64,000 nucleotides of DNA. Source: JAVBSX01 sp031549565. GTDB taxonomy: Bacteria; Planctomycetota; Planctomycetia; Pirellulales; Thermoguttaceae. This document shows, one piece after another, positions 53,945 through 62,358 of the stretch. The stretch spans positions 1 through 64,000 of the forward strand of contig JAVBPO010000005.1 of the NCBI GenBank assembly GCA_031549565.1, given 5' to 3'. Both the position numbers and the translations under genes were made by a program. The notes beneath the pieces are model-generated. The model did not search any database and was not told the origin of the DNA. It worked only from the letters and a program-made list of their open reading frames with translations. The first letter of the stretch is position 1; each line of letters begins with the position of its first letter.

Positions 53945-55330
53945 ATGTCCGGAGCCGAATTTCTCGTTAATGAAAACAAAGGGTTGGTCGAGCCGCACGG
54001 GCCCGAGTCCCTGGCCATCACTTCCGAACGCTCCGCGGCGGGAAATCTCGAACTCTGTTGGGCTCTGGATCTTTGGCCCGATTGGCGGCAGCGGGCTCAC
54101 GACATCAAAGCGTATACCGTCGCGAATCTCGACACGCTTTTGGAGCAATTCGAGGCGAATCTCAAAGCCAAAGGAATCACGGTTCTCTGGGCCAAAGACG
54201 CCGATGAAGCGAACCGATACGCCCTGAACATCGCCCGGGAACACGGCGTGAAAACCGTCGTCAAAGCGAAATCGATGGTTAGTGAGGAAACGAACCTGAA
54301 CCATTTCTTCGCGGACAACGGAATCGAAGCGATCGAAACGGATCTCGGCGAATATATCGTTCAATTGGCCGGACAAAGGCCGACGCATATCGTAACGCCG
54401 GCGCTGCATCTTTCCGCGGGGGATATCGGCAAGTTGTTCGCGGACAAACTCGGCGAGCCGTACACCGCCGTTCACGAAGAATTGACGATGATCGCCCGGA
54501 AACGGCTCCGCGAGAAATTCGTCCAAGCCGACATGGGACTTTCCGGCGTCAACTTCGGCGTCGCGGAAACCGGGACGCTCTGCCTGGTTGAAAACGAAGG
54601 GAACATCGGACTATCGACTTCGTCGCCGAAAGTTCACGTCGCGATGATGGGAATCGAGAAACTGGTCCCGCGACTGGCCGATTTGCCGCTTTTTTTGAAC
54701 ATGCTGCCGCGAATGGGCACCGGACAGAAATTGACCTCGTACGTCCACCTGTTTCACGGGCCGGTTCAGGGGCGGAAAATGTACCTGATACTTTTGGACA
54801 ACAACCGTTCGAAAATTCTCGCGCAACCGCATCACCGCAAAACGCTCCACTGTATTCGTTGCGGCCTTTGCCTGAACAATTGCCCGGTTTATCGGCATGT
54901 CGGCGGTTGGGCGTACGGCTGGGTTTATCCCGGTCCGATCGGCTCGATTTTGACGCCGCAATTGGTCGGGATGAAAAAAGCGGGCAAACTGCCGTTTGCC
55001 TGTTCCCTTTGCGGGGCGTGCAGCGAAATCTGCCCGGTCAAAGTCGACTTGGCGCACCAGATGGTTCGGCTGCGAAAAAAAGCGGTCGAAGAAGGGGGCG
55101 TGTCGTTCCAATCGATCCTCGACAAACTGACCTGGTTCGGATACGCCGTCGCGATGAAAGGGGATTTCCGCTTTCGCGCGACGATGTCGCTGGTCAAATT
55201 CGGAATCAAAGCGGCCCCGTTTTTACCGTATCACCCGCTGCAACTGGGCCAATGGACCCGGGGCCGGGCGATACCGCAACCGCCCAAGGAAGGTTCCTTC
55301 CGGGATTGGTGGAGGAAAAATAAGAAATAA
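53945..55330 (+). CDS. lutB: LutB-type iron-sulfur protein (lactate utilisation)
   Basis: About 461 residues. An N-terminal LUD domain and a C-terminal ferredoxin-type domain with two [4Fe-4S] Cys clusters, CIRCGLCLNNC (from Cys303) and CSLCGACSEIC (from Cys353). LutB works with LutA and LutC to oxidise L-lactate; neither is in the window. ATG 53945 is chosen. The C-terminal RKNKK and the stop codons come from AATAAGA heptamers. Confidence 0.92.
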   Translation: MSGAEFLVNENKGLVEPHGPESLAITSERSAAGNLELCWALDLWPDWRQRAHDIKAYTVANLDTLLEQFEANLKAKGITVLWAKDADEANRYALNIAREHGVKTVVKAKSMVSEETNLNHFFADNGIEAIETDLGEYIVQLAGQRPTHIVTPALHLSAGDIGKLFADKLGEPYTAVHEELTMIARKRLREKFVQADMGLSGVNFGVAETGTLCLVENEGNIGLSTSSPKVHVAMMGIEKLVPRLADLPLFLNMLPRMGTGQKLTSYVHLFHGPVQGRKMYLILLDNNRSKILAQPHHRKTLHCIRCGLCLNNCPVYRHVGGWAYGWVYPGPIGSILTPQLVGMKKAGKLPFACSLCGACSEICPVKVDLAHQMVRLRKKAVEEGGVSFQSILDKLTWFGYAVAMKGDFRFRATMSLVKFGIKAAPFLPYHPLQLGQWTRGRAIPQPPKEGSFRDWWRKNKK

Positions 55331-55430
55331 GAAATAATAAATAAGAAACAGGGCGGGAATCGAAACAGAGCGGGAAGCGTAAGCGAACGTAATTTCTTAT
55401 TTCTTATTTCTTATTTCTTATTTCTTATTT
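55319..55430. repeat. Inverted heptamer repeat after lutB
   Basis: Left arm AATAAGA units (55319-55348) overlaps the lutB stop and gives stops in all frames. A CAGAGCGGGAAGCG motif follows (55366). The right arm has five TTCTTAT units (55391-55430), about 43 bases before the HAD start. Confidence 0.88.
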
Positions 55431-55472
55431 ACTCACGGGGCAGGCCCCGTAGCTAACACGGTTTTCAGACAT

Positions 55473-56342
55473 ATGTACACTCCCCAACATTCGTTTTTGA
55501 TCGGGATCGATTCGGACGGCTGCGCTTTCGATACGATGGAGCTGAAGCAAAAGGAATGTTTTGCGCCGAACACGATCCATGTTTGGGGACTCAAAGGAAT
55601 CAGCAAGTACGCCCGCGAAACGATTGAATTTGTGAATCTCTATTCGAAAAGTCGTGGAATCAACCGCTTTCCCGCGTTGGTGGAGGTTTTCGACCGGCTC
55701 AATCGGCGTCCGGAAGTGCTTGCCCGGAACGTGAAAATCGAAGTTCCGCAATCACTGCGGGATTGGATGCGTACGGAAACGAAACTCGGCAATGCGACGT
55801 TGAAAGAAGCGGTCGCGAGAACCGGCGATCCGGGGCTTGTGAAAACCCTGGAGTGGTCCGAAGCGGTGAACGAAACGGTCGACAAAATCGTCGGCGACGG
55901 CGTTCCGCCGTTTCCGTTGGTCCGCGAATGTCTGGAAAAAGTTCGGGACAAAGCGGACGTGCTGGTCGTTTCCGCGACGCCGCAGGCCGCTTTGGTTCGG
56001 GAATGGGAGAATCAGAATCTCCTCCCGCTCATCGCGGCGATTTGCGGGCAGGAAATCGGCACGAAAAAGGAATCGCTCCAGTACGCTCAAAACGAGGGAA
56101 ATTATCCGCCGAACCACGTCCTGATGGTCGGCGACGCCCCCGGCGATTATCATGCGGCGGTCGCGAATCACGCCCTCTTTTTCCCAATCAATCCCGGCGC
56201 GGAGGAAAAAAGTTGGCAGCGGCTCTACACCGAAGGATTGGACCGCTTTTTCAACGAGACATTTGCCGGGGAGTATCAGAAACAATTACTCGACGAGTTC
56301 AACGCCTACCTCCCCTCGGAACCGCCGTGGAAGGTCGTCTAA
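55473..56342 (+). CDS. HAD-superfamily hydrolase
   Basis: A 289-residue HAD protein. Motif I is IDSDGCAFD (Asp13, Asp15), motif II is VSATP and motif IV is MVGDAPGD. The cap region contains an extra helical insert. It is a likely phosphatase of a small metabolite, but no pathway clue is nearby. Confidence 0.88.
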   Translation: MYTPQHSFLIGIDSDGCAFDTMELKQKECFAPNTIHVWGLKGISKYARETIEFVNLYSKSRGINRFPALVEVFDRLNRRPEVLARNVKIEVPQSLRDWMRTETKLGNATLKEAVARTGDPGLVKTLEWSEAVNETVDKIVGDGVPPFPLVRECLEKVRDKADVLVVSATPQAALVREWENQNLLPLIAAICGQEIGTKKESLQYAQNEGNYPPNHVLMVGDAPGDYHAAVANHALFFPINPGAEEKSWQRLYTEGLDRFFNETFAGEYQKQLLDEFNAYLPSEPPWKVV

Positions 56343-56483
56343 GAGGGACTGCGAATAAACGGTTGCAACGGCCAAAACGCCGGTCCCCTCTCCCCCGGAA
56401 TACCGGGGGCGAGGGGACCATGTTTTCCGTTCCCAGTTTACCAACCTTGTTTGTCTATTTACCTATTTTACCGCATCCTCTCT
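56343..56483. mobile_element. MITE-like element, short form
   Basis: Edges GAGGGACTGCG and TTTACCGCATCCTC; one GGTCCCCTC...GGGGACC palindrome. It fills the gap between the HAD and DNA-glycosylase genes. Confidence 0.65.
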
Positions 56484-56500
56484 AATGCCCCCTCAGCACC

Positions 56501-57322
56501 ATGAAACAAGGTTTCCTCGAATACCTCGAAGTCCTGCAAATGGCCGGGCTGAACGATTGGGGACCGTTTTCGGTCGATCCGGAAGAGGGGGAGAAAATCA
56601 AGCGGTTTTTCGAGACTCCGCCGTCCGTGATTCCGCCGCAACCGGTCGAGATTCCCGAACCGCGGCAATCTCCGAGTCCCGTTTCACAATCCGTAACACC
56701 TCTCCCCCCTCCGGAAATGCCTCGAAAATCGGTTGCTCCCAAGAATCGTGCTTCCGCGTTGGCAATGCTTGCCTCGGAAGTCGCCCAGTGTGAAAAATGC
56801 GCGGAACTGGTCGCTTATCGAACACAAACGGTTTTCGGGACCGGCAATCCGAACGCGGAGCTGGTCTTTCTCGGCGAAGCGCCGGGCGCGGACGAAGACA
56901 AGCAGGGAGTTCCGTTCGTCGGTCGGGCCGGACAGCTTCTGACCGACATGATTACCAAAGGGATGCGGCTCAATCGGGAAGATATCTATATCTGCAATAT
57001 CCTGCGTTGCCGTCCGCCGGGAAATCGGAATCCGGACCCGCGGGAAGCCGCGAATTGTCGTTCGTTTTTGGATCGAACGCTTGAAATCATCCGACCGAAA
57101 TTCCTCTGCTGCTTGGGCGCGGTCGCCGCGCAGAATCTGCTCGCAACGGATCGGACGATCGGCAATCTGCGGGGGCGGGTCTTCGACTACAAGGGGATCA
57201 AAGTTGTCTGCACGTATCATCCCGCCTACCTGCTCCGCTCCCCGAACGCCAAAGGGGAAACGTGGAAAGATCTGCAACTGCTCATGCGCGAAATGGGGCT
57301 GCCGATTCCGAAGACGAAATGA
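56501..57322 (+). CDS. Family 4 uracil-DNA glycosylase
   Basis: A 273-residue [4Fe-4S] uracil-DNA glycosylase that removes uracil in base-excision repair. The catalytic motif GEAPGADED (125-133) and HPAYLLR (240-246) are intact, and Cys97, Cys100, Cys170 and Cys186 are placed for the cluster. The Pro-rich N-terminal 80 residues are a flexible extension seen in many family 4 and 5 members. Confidence 0.93.
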   Translation: MKQGFLEYLEVLQMAGLNDWGPFSVDPEEGEKIKRFFETPPSVIPPQPVEIPEPRQSPSPVSQSVTPLPPPEMPRKSVAPKNRASALAMLASEVAQCEKCAELVAYRTQTVFGTGNPNAELVFLGEAPGADEDKQGVPFVGRAGQLLTDMITKGMRLNREDIYICNILRCRPPGNRNPDPREAANCRSFLDRTLEIIRPKFLCCLGAVAAQNLLATDRTIGNLRGRVFDYKGIKVVCTYHPAYLLRSPNAKGETWKDLQLLMREMGLPIPKTK

Positions 57323-57323
57323 A

Positions 57324-57450
57324 CCTGGGACCGCAGGCTTCCAGCCTGCACCTGGGTCAACGGGCTTCCAGCCCGTGGCACGAAGCGGAAAGATACCCTG
57401 CAAACGGTGCCAAATCGCCAACAGGCAGGCTTGAAGCCTGCGGTCCCAGG
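57324..57450. repeat. GC-rich inverted repeat between udg and mtaB
   Basis: Outer arms CCTGGGACCGCAGGC (57324 on) and GCCTGCGGTCCCAGG (to 57450) enclose smaller AAGCCTGC-type palindromes. Such REP-like units are common in this window. Confidence 0.7.
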
Positions 57451-57460
57451 AAAATTCGAC

Positions 57461-58747
57461 ATGCCGACGCTGAAGACTTACACTCTCGGTTGCAAGGTCA
57501 ATCAATACGAAACGGAATATCTCCGCGGCGGACTGTTGCAACTCGGATACACCGACGCCCCGGAATCGGAACCCGCCGATTTGGTGCTCGTCAATACCTG
57601 TACCGTAACCGCGCAGAGCGATTTCAAATGCCGCAAACTCCTGCGTAAAATCGCGAAGGAAAATCCGGACGCCGAGATGGTCGTCGCCGGTTGTTTCGCG
57701 ACTCGGAATCCAGACGAAATTCATACTTTGGTCGGGCCCGACGTTCCGCTCGAACTTGTCCGCGACAAACGGGAACTGCCGGAGTTTTTACGGCGTCGCG
57801 GTCTCGCCGAACCGCCGACCGGAATCTCGCTGTTCGGCGAACGACATCGCGCGTACGTGAAGGTCCAGGACGGTTGCCAAGTCGGTTGCGCTTATTGCAT
57901 CATCCCGAAAGTGCGACCGTATCTGCTTTCCCGGCCCGCCGAACACGTTTTGGAGGAAATTCGTGCGCTTGCACAAAACGGATACGCCGAAATCGTCTTG
58001 ACCGGGATCCACTTGGGACATTTCGGAGTCGATTTGAAACCGAAATCGAACCTCGCCGAACTGCTCGGTCGAATCGTCGATTTGATCGAGCGGGAATCAC
58101 TTCCGTTGCGAATCCGCATTTCCTCGCTCGAAGCGGTCGAAGTGTCCGACGAACTGGTTCGGCTCTTTCGGGATCATTCGAACTGCATCTGTCCCCATTT
58201 TCATCTTTCGATGCAAAGCGGGTCCGACGCGGTGTTACGCAGCATGAAACGACGTTGGCTCAGCGAGCCGTTTCGGGAGAAGTGCGAGCAGATTCGCGAT
58301 CAGCTCGACCGGGTCGCGTTGACGACCGACGTGATCGTCGGCTTCCCCGGCGAAACGGACGAGCAGTTCCAGGAAACGTGCGAGATGGTTCGCCGCATCG
58401 GTTTTTCCAAAATCCACGTTTTTCGTTTCAGCGGCCGCGAAGGAACCGAAGCGGTTCACCTTCCTGGACAGATTCCGCCGAACGTCAAAAAAGCCCGAGC
58501 CGCGGAATTGCAACGGATCGCCGACCAGCTTCGCGCCGATTACGCCGTTTCGCTTCTCGGGACCGAAACGCAGGTTTTACTGGAAACCGTAGAAAACGAC
58601 CGCCTTCTTTCCGGGACCGCCGATCGGTATTTGACGGTATCCGTTCCAGTTCCTCCGGGGCAATCTCCGCAAAAGATGCTCGGTCGACTCGTCACGGTCC
58701 ATCTTCTGGAAAACAGCGGTGAAAATTTGTCCGGTCGAATTTTCTGA
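57461..58747 (+). CDS. mtaB: tRNA N6-threonylcarbamoyladenosine methylthiotransferase
   Basis: A 428-residue radical-SAM methylthiotransferase (MiaB-like MtaB) that adds a methylthio group to t6A37 of tRNAs. The N-terminal UPF0004 domain begins TLGCKVNQYETE, the radical-SAM cluster Cys triplet is CQVGCAYC and a C-terminal TRAM domain follows. ATG 57461 is chosen; the longer start reads through the repeat. Confidence 0.93.
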   Translation: MPTLKTYTLGCKVNQYETEYLRGGLLQLGYTDAPESEPADLVLVNTCTVTAQSDFKCRKLLRKIAKENPDAEMVVAGCFATRNPDEIHTLVGPDVPLELVRDKRELPEFLRRRGLAEPPTGISLFGERHRAYVKVQDGCQVGCAYCIIPKVRPYLLSRPAEHVLEEIRALAQNGYAEIVLTGIHLGHFGVDLKPKSNLAELLGRIVDLIERESLPLRIRISSLEAVEVSDELVRLFRDHSNCICPHFHLSMQSGSDAVLRSMKRRWLSEPFREKCEQIRDQLDRVALTTDVIVGFPGETDEQFQETCEMVRRIGFSKIHVFRFSGREGTEAVHLPGQIPPNVKKARAAELQRIADQLRADYAVSLLGTETQVLLETVENDRLLSGTADRYLTVSVPVPPGQSPQKMLGRLVTVHLLENSGENLSGRIF

Positions 58748-58865
58748 ATCGCGTATTCTTTCACTCCGTCGCTTCTCCCTGTCGTGTATGGGGCAAAATT
58801 GAGAAAACAGACACAAAAAAGTGTCGAACTCCCTCAATTTTCACCCTCTCCTCCCACTGACGACC

Positions 58866-60125
58866 ATGATGGAACATACGGAAATTCTGATTTGCTTCCT
58901 TTTCGCGATCGTTGCGATGATCGCCGCTCACGTTCAGCTCGTCTGGTTCGGACGCAGCCGCTCCTTCCTTTTCGCGAGTTGGATCGTTTTTTTTCTGCTC
59001 CTCGGTTTGGGAACGTATGCGATGCTTTCCTTTTCTGCGCATGATACCAGGGAGACCTTCTCACAACAGGCGATCATGCCTTACGACGGGGCGTGGAATC
59101 CCGACGATGCGGATCGGGCGACCGAAGCCGATTACCGACAAATCGTCGCCGGGGCGCCGGCCGGGAAAACGGTCTACTATTGGCCGATCGTTTGGTTTCA
59201 AACGGTTTTGCTCCTTTTTTTCGTCGGAATCTATTTCGCCGCGAAAAGCGATTGGCTTCGTGAAAAATTTCGGCGAACCGAAGAATTGCTGGAAGAAACG
59301 ACGCATTCCTGGGTCCAGTCGCAAAACGAAGCGGGCTTGGCCCGGCAAACGACGGACAATATCCTCGCGAATATGAACCACGAAATTCGTACGCCGCTCA
59401 ACGCGATCCTCGGCTTGACCCAAGTGCTGGAAATGAATTTCCGCCAAACCGGCGAAAAAGAAGAACGCTCGCAGCAGGAGGAAATCTTCGGGATGATTCA
59501 GCAAAGCGGAAACGATCTGGTTCGTTTGGTGGACAATATCCTCTTGCTTTCCTCGCTCGACTCGCAACAGGTTCGGATTCAGTGGAGCTCGGTCGACTTT
59601 CGGGATTTCCTTGCCCGACTGGAAAACGAAATCCGCCGAAGGGGCGGAGCGGAGTACGAAAAACGATTCCAACCGAGTGAAACGGTTTTGGACGAAAATT
59701 TCCCGGCCAAGTTGATTACCGATCCTTACGGTTTGCGGACGATCCTGCTCAATCTCTGGGAAAACGCGCTCAAATTTGGGGGCGGCAAAAAAGTTTCGGT
59801 ACGGTTTCAGATCGAAATCCAACCGGCGGTCCGCGAGAAGCTCGAATACCTTTCCCAAGACCGTTGGTTTCAATTCTCACCGGCGACACTCACGGCCAAG
59901 ATCACGGACGAAGGGATCGGAATCGGGCCGGAGCAGGTCGAAAAGATTTTCGAGCCGTTTTATCAAATTGATTCCACTTCGACGCGAAAACAGGGCGGAC
60001 TCGGACTCGGCTTGGCGATTTCCGACCGGCTGACCCGACTGCTCGGCGGAGAACTGAAAGTCGAAAGTCGACCGAATGAAGGAACGCAATTCACCGTCGC
60101 GGTCCCGACATGGGTGGTGCCTTGA
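58866..60125 (+). CDS. Membrane histidine kinase with three helices
   Basis: A 419-residue hybrid-free sensor kinase with three hydrophobic helices in the first 115 residues (ILICFLFAIVAMIAAHVQLV, FLFASWIVFFLLLGLGTYAM, WFQTVLLLFFVGIYFA), then a short linker, H-box MNHEIRTPLNAILGLTQ (His172) and N/G boxes (DEGIGIGPEQ, GGLGLGLAIS). There is no receiver domain, and no response regulator is encoded nearby. The stimulus is unknown. Confidence 0.9.
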   Translation: MMEHTEILICFLFAIVAMIAAHVQLVWFGRSRSFLFASWIVFFLLLGLGTYAMLSFSAHDTRETFSQQAIMPYDGAWNPDDADRATEADYRQIVAGAPAGKTVYYWPIVWFQTVLLLFFVGIYFAAKSDWLREKFRRTEELLEETTHSWVQSQNEAGLARQTTDNILANMNHEIRTPLNAILGLTQVLEMNFRQTGEKEERSQQEEIFGMIQQSGNDLVRLVDNILLLSSLDSQQVRIQWSSVDFRDFLARLENEIRRRGGAEYEKRFQPSETVLDENFPAKLITDPYGLRTILLNLWENALKFGGGKKVSVRFQIEIQPAVREKLEYLSQDRWFQFSPATLTAKITDEGIGIGPEQVEKIFEPFYQIDSTSTRKQGGLGLGLAISDRLTRLLGGELKVESRPNEGTQFTVAVPTWVVP

Positions 60126-60412
60126 AATTGGAGCGCGGGCGCCTCGCCCGCCAATGGGAAGCCGGGGACCGTTTGCCGGGCTTACTTCCGCTTCGCGAGA
60201 GAGGCGAAGACCGGGATATTCAAGTGCGGGCGAGGCGCCCACACTCCATAAGCGAGGTGCCCACGCTCCATAAGATTGCCAAACGTGCCACTGGTTTTTT
60301 CCACACCGAAAGTATCGAACAAGAAAAGAGCCGTGATGGATTTCGCCGTGAAAGTTTTGTATACTCTCGTCTTGAATGTTCGTTTTCCCTTTCCCCTTTA
60401 TCGAGGAGTTTA
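60126..60412. other. Intergenic region with REP-like repeats
   Basis: About 290 bases with GC-rich palindromic units (GCGGGCGCCTCGCCCGCC, then GCGGGCGAGGCGCCC) near 60130-60250. A TATACT -10-like hexamer is at 60360-60365, but the -35 is weak. No gene is supported. Confidence 0.4.
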
Positions 60413-61558
60413 ATGATGAGATTATCGATTTCGACTTTTGCGTTTCTTTGCGTTTTGGCGGCGGCTTGGAGCACGTGCTTCGCCCAGGATCAGGAATTCA
60501 CCAACCGGCGCGACGTTTTTCAAGACGAAGCCGTGCGGCGGGACTTTACGATCCAAGGCGAATACATCGCCAAGATGGATAACTACAAAGTCGGCCTGCA
60601 ACTGATCGCCGACGGCGGCGGGAAGTTTCGCGTCGTTTCCTATCCGGGCGGATTACCGGGCGACGGCTGGAAAGCCGGACAGCCGCGTCTGCTCGGAACC
60701 GCCGAAGTCGACGGCGATTCGATTACGTTCAACATGACCGAAGGTCGCGGCGAATCGAAAGACGGAAAAGAAATCAAAATGCCGGAAAAAGTCGAAGCGA
60801 AAGGCAAAATCCAGATGGACCGCCCGCAAGGTGGGCCGGGGCAGGGCGGCCAAAGAGGGCAGGGGGGCCAGGGGGGGCAGGGAATGCGGAATTTCCGCGG
60901 CTTCCCGGTGAAGATCGACATCCCGCTCGGCGACAAGAATCCGGCGCTGCTCTTTGAAAAGCAGTTCCGCGAAAGTCCGACGCTCGGCGAAAAAGCTCCG
61001 GCCGGCGCACTGGTGATCTTCGACGGAACCAACGTCAACGAATTCGAGCCCGGCGCGAAAATGAATGAATCGCCGCGCGGAAACACGCTTTGGTCCGAAG
61101 CGACGACCAAGGCGTTCGAGAAGAAACCGTACAAGCTGCACCTCGAATTCCTGCTCTCCTACATGCCGACAGCGCACGGTCAGGCCCGCTCCAACAGCGG
61201 CGTTTACATCGACCAGAACTACGAATGTCAGGTTCTCGATTCGTTCGGTCTGGAAGGGGAAAACAACGAATGCGGCGGTTTTTATCAGGTTTCCAAGCCG
61301 GCCGTGAACATGTGTTTCCCGCCGTTGACCTGGCAAACGTACGATTTCGACTTCACCCCGGCGAAATACGACGGCGACAATAAGATCGAAAACGCCCGGA
61401 TCACGGTCAAGCACAACGGCGTCGTGATTCACGACAACATCGAACTGCCGAAGGAAACCCCCGGCTGCCTCGCCGAAGGGCCCGCCGCTCGCGGATTGTA
61501 TCTGCAAGGGCACGGCAACAAGGTCCAGTACCGGAATATCTGGTTGCAGTACAAATAA
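60413..61558 (+). CDS. Secreted DUF1080 (3-keto-disaccharide hydrolase type) protein
   Basis: A 381-residue exported protein. The signal peptide (ISTFAFLCVLAAAWSTCFAQ) is followed by an N-terminal domain of about 120 residues and a Gly/Gln-rich linker (QGGQRGQGGQGGQG). The DUF1080 concanavalin-like domain then occupies the C-terminal 230 residues (SGVYIDQNYECQVLDSFG, RNIWLQYK at the end). DUF1080 proteins hydrolyse 3-keto-glycosides in sugar catabolism and are numerous in planctomycetes. ATG 60413 has a GAGGAG site. Confidence 0.9.
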   Translation: MMRLSISTFAFLCVLAAAWSTCFAQDQEFTNRRDVFQDEAVRRDFTIQGEYIAKMDNYKVGLQLIADGGGKFRVVSYPGGLPGDGWKAGQPRLLGTAEVDGDSITFNMTEGRGESKDGKEIKMPEKVEAKGKIQMDRPQGGPGQGGQRGQGGQGGQGMRNFRGFPVKIDIPLGDKNPALLFEKQFRESPTLGEKAPAGALVIFDGTNVNEFEPGAKMNESPRGNTLWSEATTKAFEKKPYKLHLEFLLSYMPTAHGQARSNSGVYIDQNYECQVLDSFGLEGENNECGGFYQVSKPAVNMCFPPLTWQTYDFDFTPAKYDGDNKIENARITVKHNGVVIHDNIELPKETPGCLAEGPAARGLYLQGHGNKVQYRNIWLQYK

Positions 61559-61583
61559 AACTTTGAGACCAGGAATTCTCCTG

Positions 61584-61622
61584 TCGGGAAAACGATATTC
61601 GGACGTTTTCCCGATTTTTTTT
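61584..61622 (+). terminator. Rho-independent terminator after the DUF1080 gene
   Basis: Stem TCGGGAAAACG (61584-61594) pairs with CGTTTTCCCGA (61604-61614), loop of nine bases, followed by eight T. It sits 26 bases after the stop codon. Confidence 0.85.
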
Positions 61623-61642
61623 GCATTCACTGATAATCTCTG

Positions 61643-61671
61643 TTGACAAAAGAAAGCAGATGCTGTATTGT
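61643..61671 (+). promoter_or_regulatory. Sigma-70-type promoter of the BlaI/BlaR1-like pair
   Basis: TTGACA (61643-61648), 17-base spacer, TATTGT (61666-61671). A small dyad ATGCT...AGCAT flanks the -10 and could be an operator for the BlaI-like repressor (inference). The start codon is 300 bases downstream because a MITE-like element intervenes. Confidence 0.6.
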
Positions 61672-61697
61672 AAAAGCATAAGGTTTACTTTGGCTCT

Positions 61698-61955
61698 TAG
61701 AGATACCGTCGTAAAATGGGTAAAAAGACAAACAAAAAATGTTAAACTGTGAGGAATTTCGATCAGAAATGATGGTCCCCTCGCCCCCGGTATTCCGGGG
61801 GAGAGGGCTAGGGTGAGGGGGTGGAGCTGTTTGACGCTTCATTGCCCCTCACCCGAACCCTCTCCCCAGATTACCGGGGGGAGGGGACCGGCGTTTTGGT
61901 CGTTTGAACCTGATTATCCATTGCCTACTTTGCCTAAATTACGGCGGCCCCTCTT
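61698..61955. mobile_element. MITE-like element in the BlaI leader
   Basis: Long form with two palindromic blocks, in the same orientation as 22777-23029. Edges TACCGTCGTAAAAT and the complement-like ATTACGGCGGCCCC. It lies between the BlaI-type promoter and start codon, so it would be transcribed as 5' leader. Confidence 0.7.
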
Positions 61956-61971
61956 ACAACGACAACAAAAA

Positions 61972-62358
61972 ATGCAACCAGCACCGATTAAAATCGCCCC
62001 GACGGAGTGGGAAATCCTTGAAATTCTCTGGCAACACGCTCCTCTCAGCGCGGCGGAGATTTACGAGGCGTTGCCGCCGGAAAGCGAGTGGAACGTCAAA
62101 ACGGTCCGCGCGTTTCTCGATCGGCTGATCCGCAAAACGGCCGTGAAGCGTCGAAAAATTCATGGAATTTTCGTCTTCGAGCCGAACATTTTGCGTTCGA
62201 AATGCTTAAAATGGGAGAGCCGTTCCTTTTTAGAGCGATTTTTCCGGGGAAATCCGGTTTCCATGATCTCCCATTTTCTCCAGGAAGAAAATCTTTCCAC
62301 GGAAGATATTGCCCGACTGAAAAAACTCCTCGAATCCGCAAATAAGGAGGAAAAATGA
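61972..62358 (+). CDS. BlaI/MecI family transcriptional repressor
   Basis: A 128-residue winged-helix repressor (N-terminal HTH: TEWEILEILWQHAPLSAAEIYEAL, then NVKTVRAFLDRL). BlaI-type proteins repress a target operon until cleaved by a BlaR1-type sensor. The next gene, overlapping by ATGA, is such a sensor. The C-terminal helix (LSTEDIARLKKLLES) is the dimerisation region. ATG 61972 begins the family start; upstream codons read through the MITE. Confidence 0.9.
   Translation: MQPAPIKIAPTEWEILEILWQHAPLSAAEIYEALPPESEWNVKTVRAFLDRLIRKTAVKRRKIHGIFVFEPNILRSKCLKWESRSFLERFFRGNPVSMISHFLQEENLSTEDIARLKKLLESANKEEK

Noticed and set aside
61643..61700. A classical BlaI operator (TACA...TGTA)
   Set aside because: The consensus half-sites are not found; only a weak ATGCT/AGCAT dyad lies at the -10.
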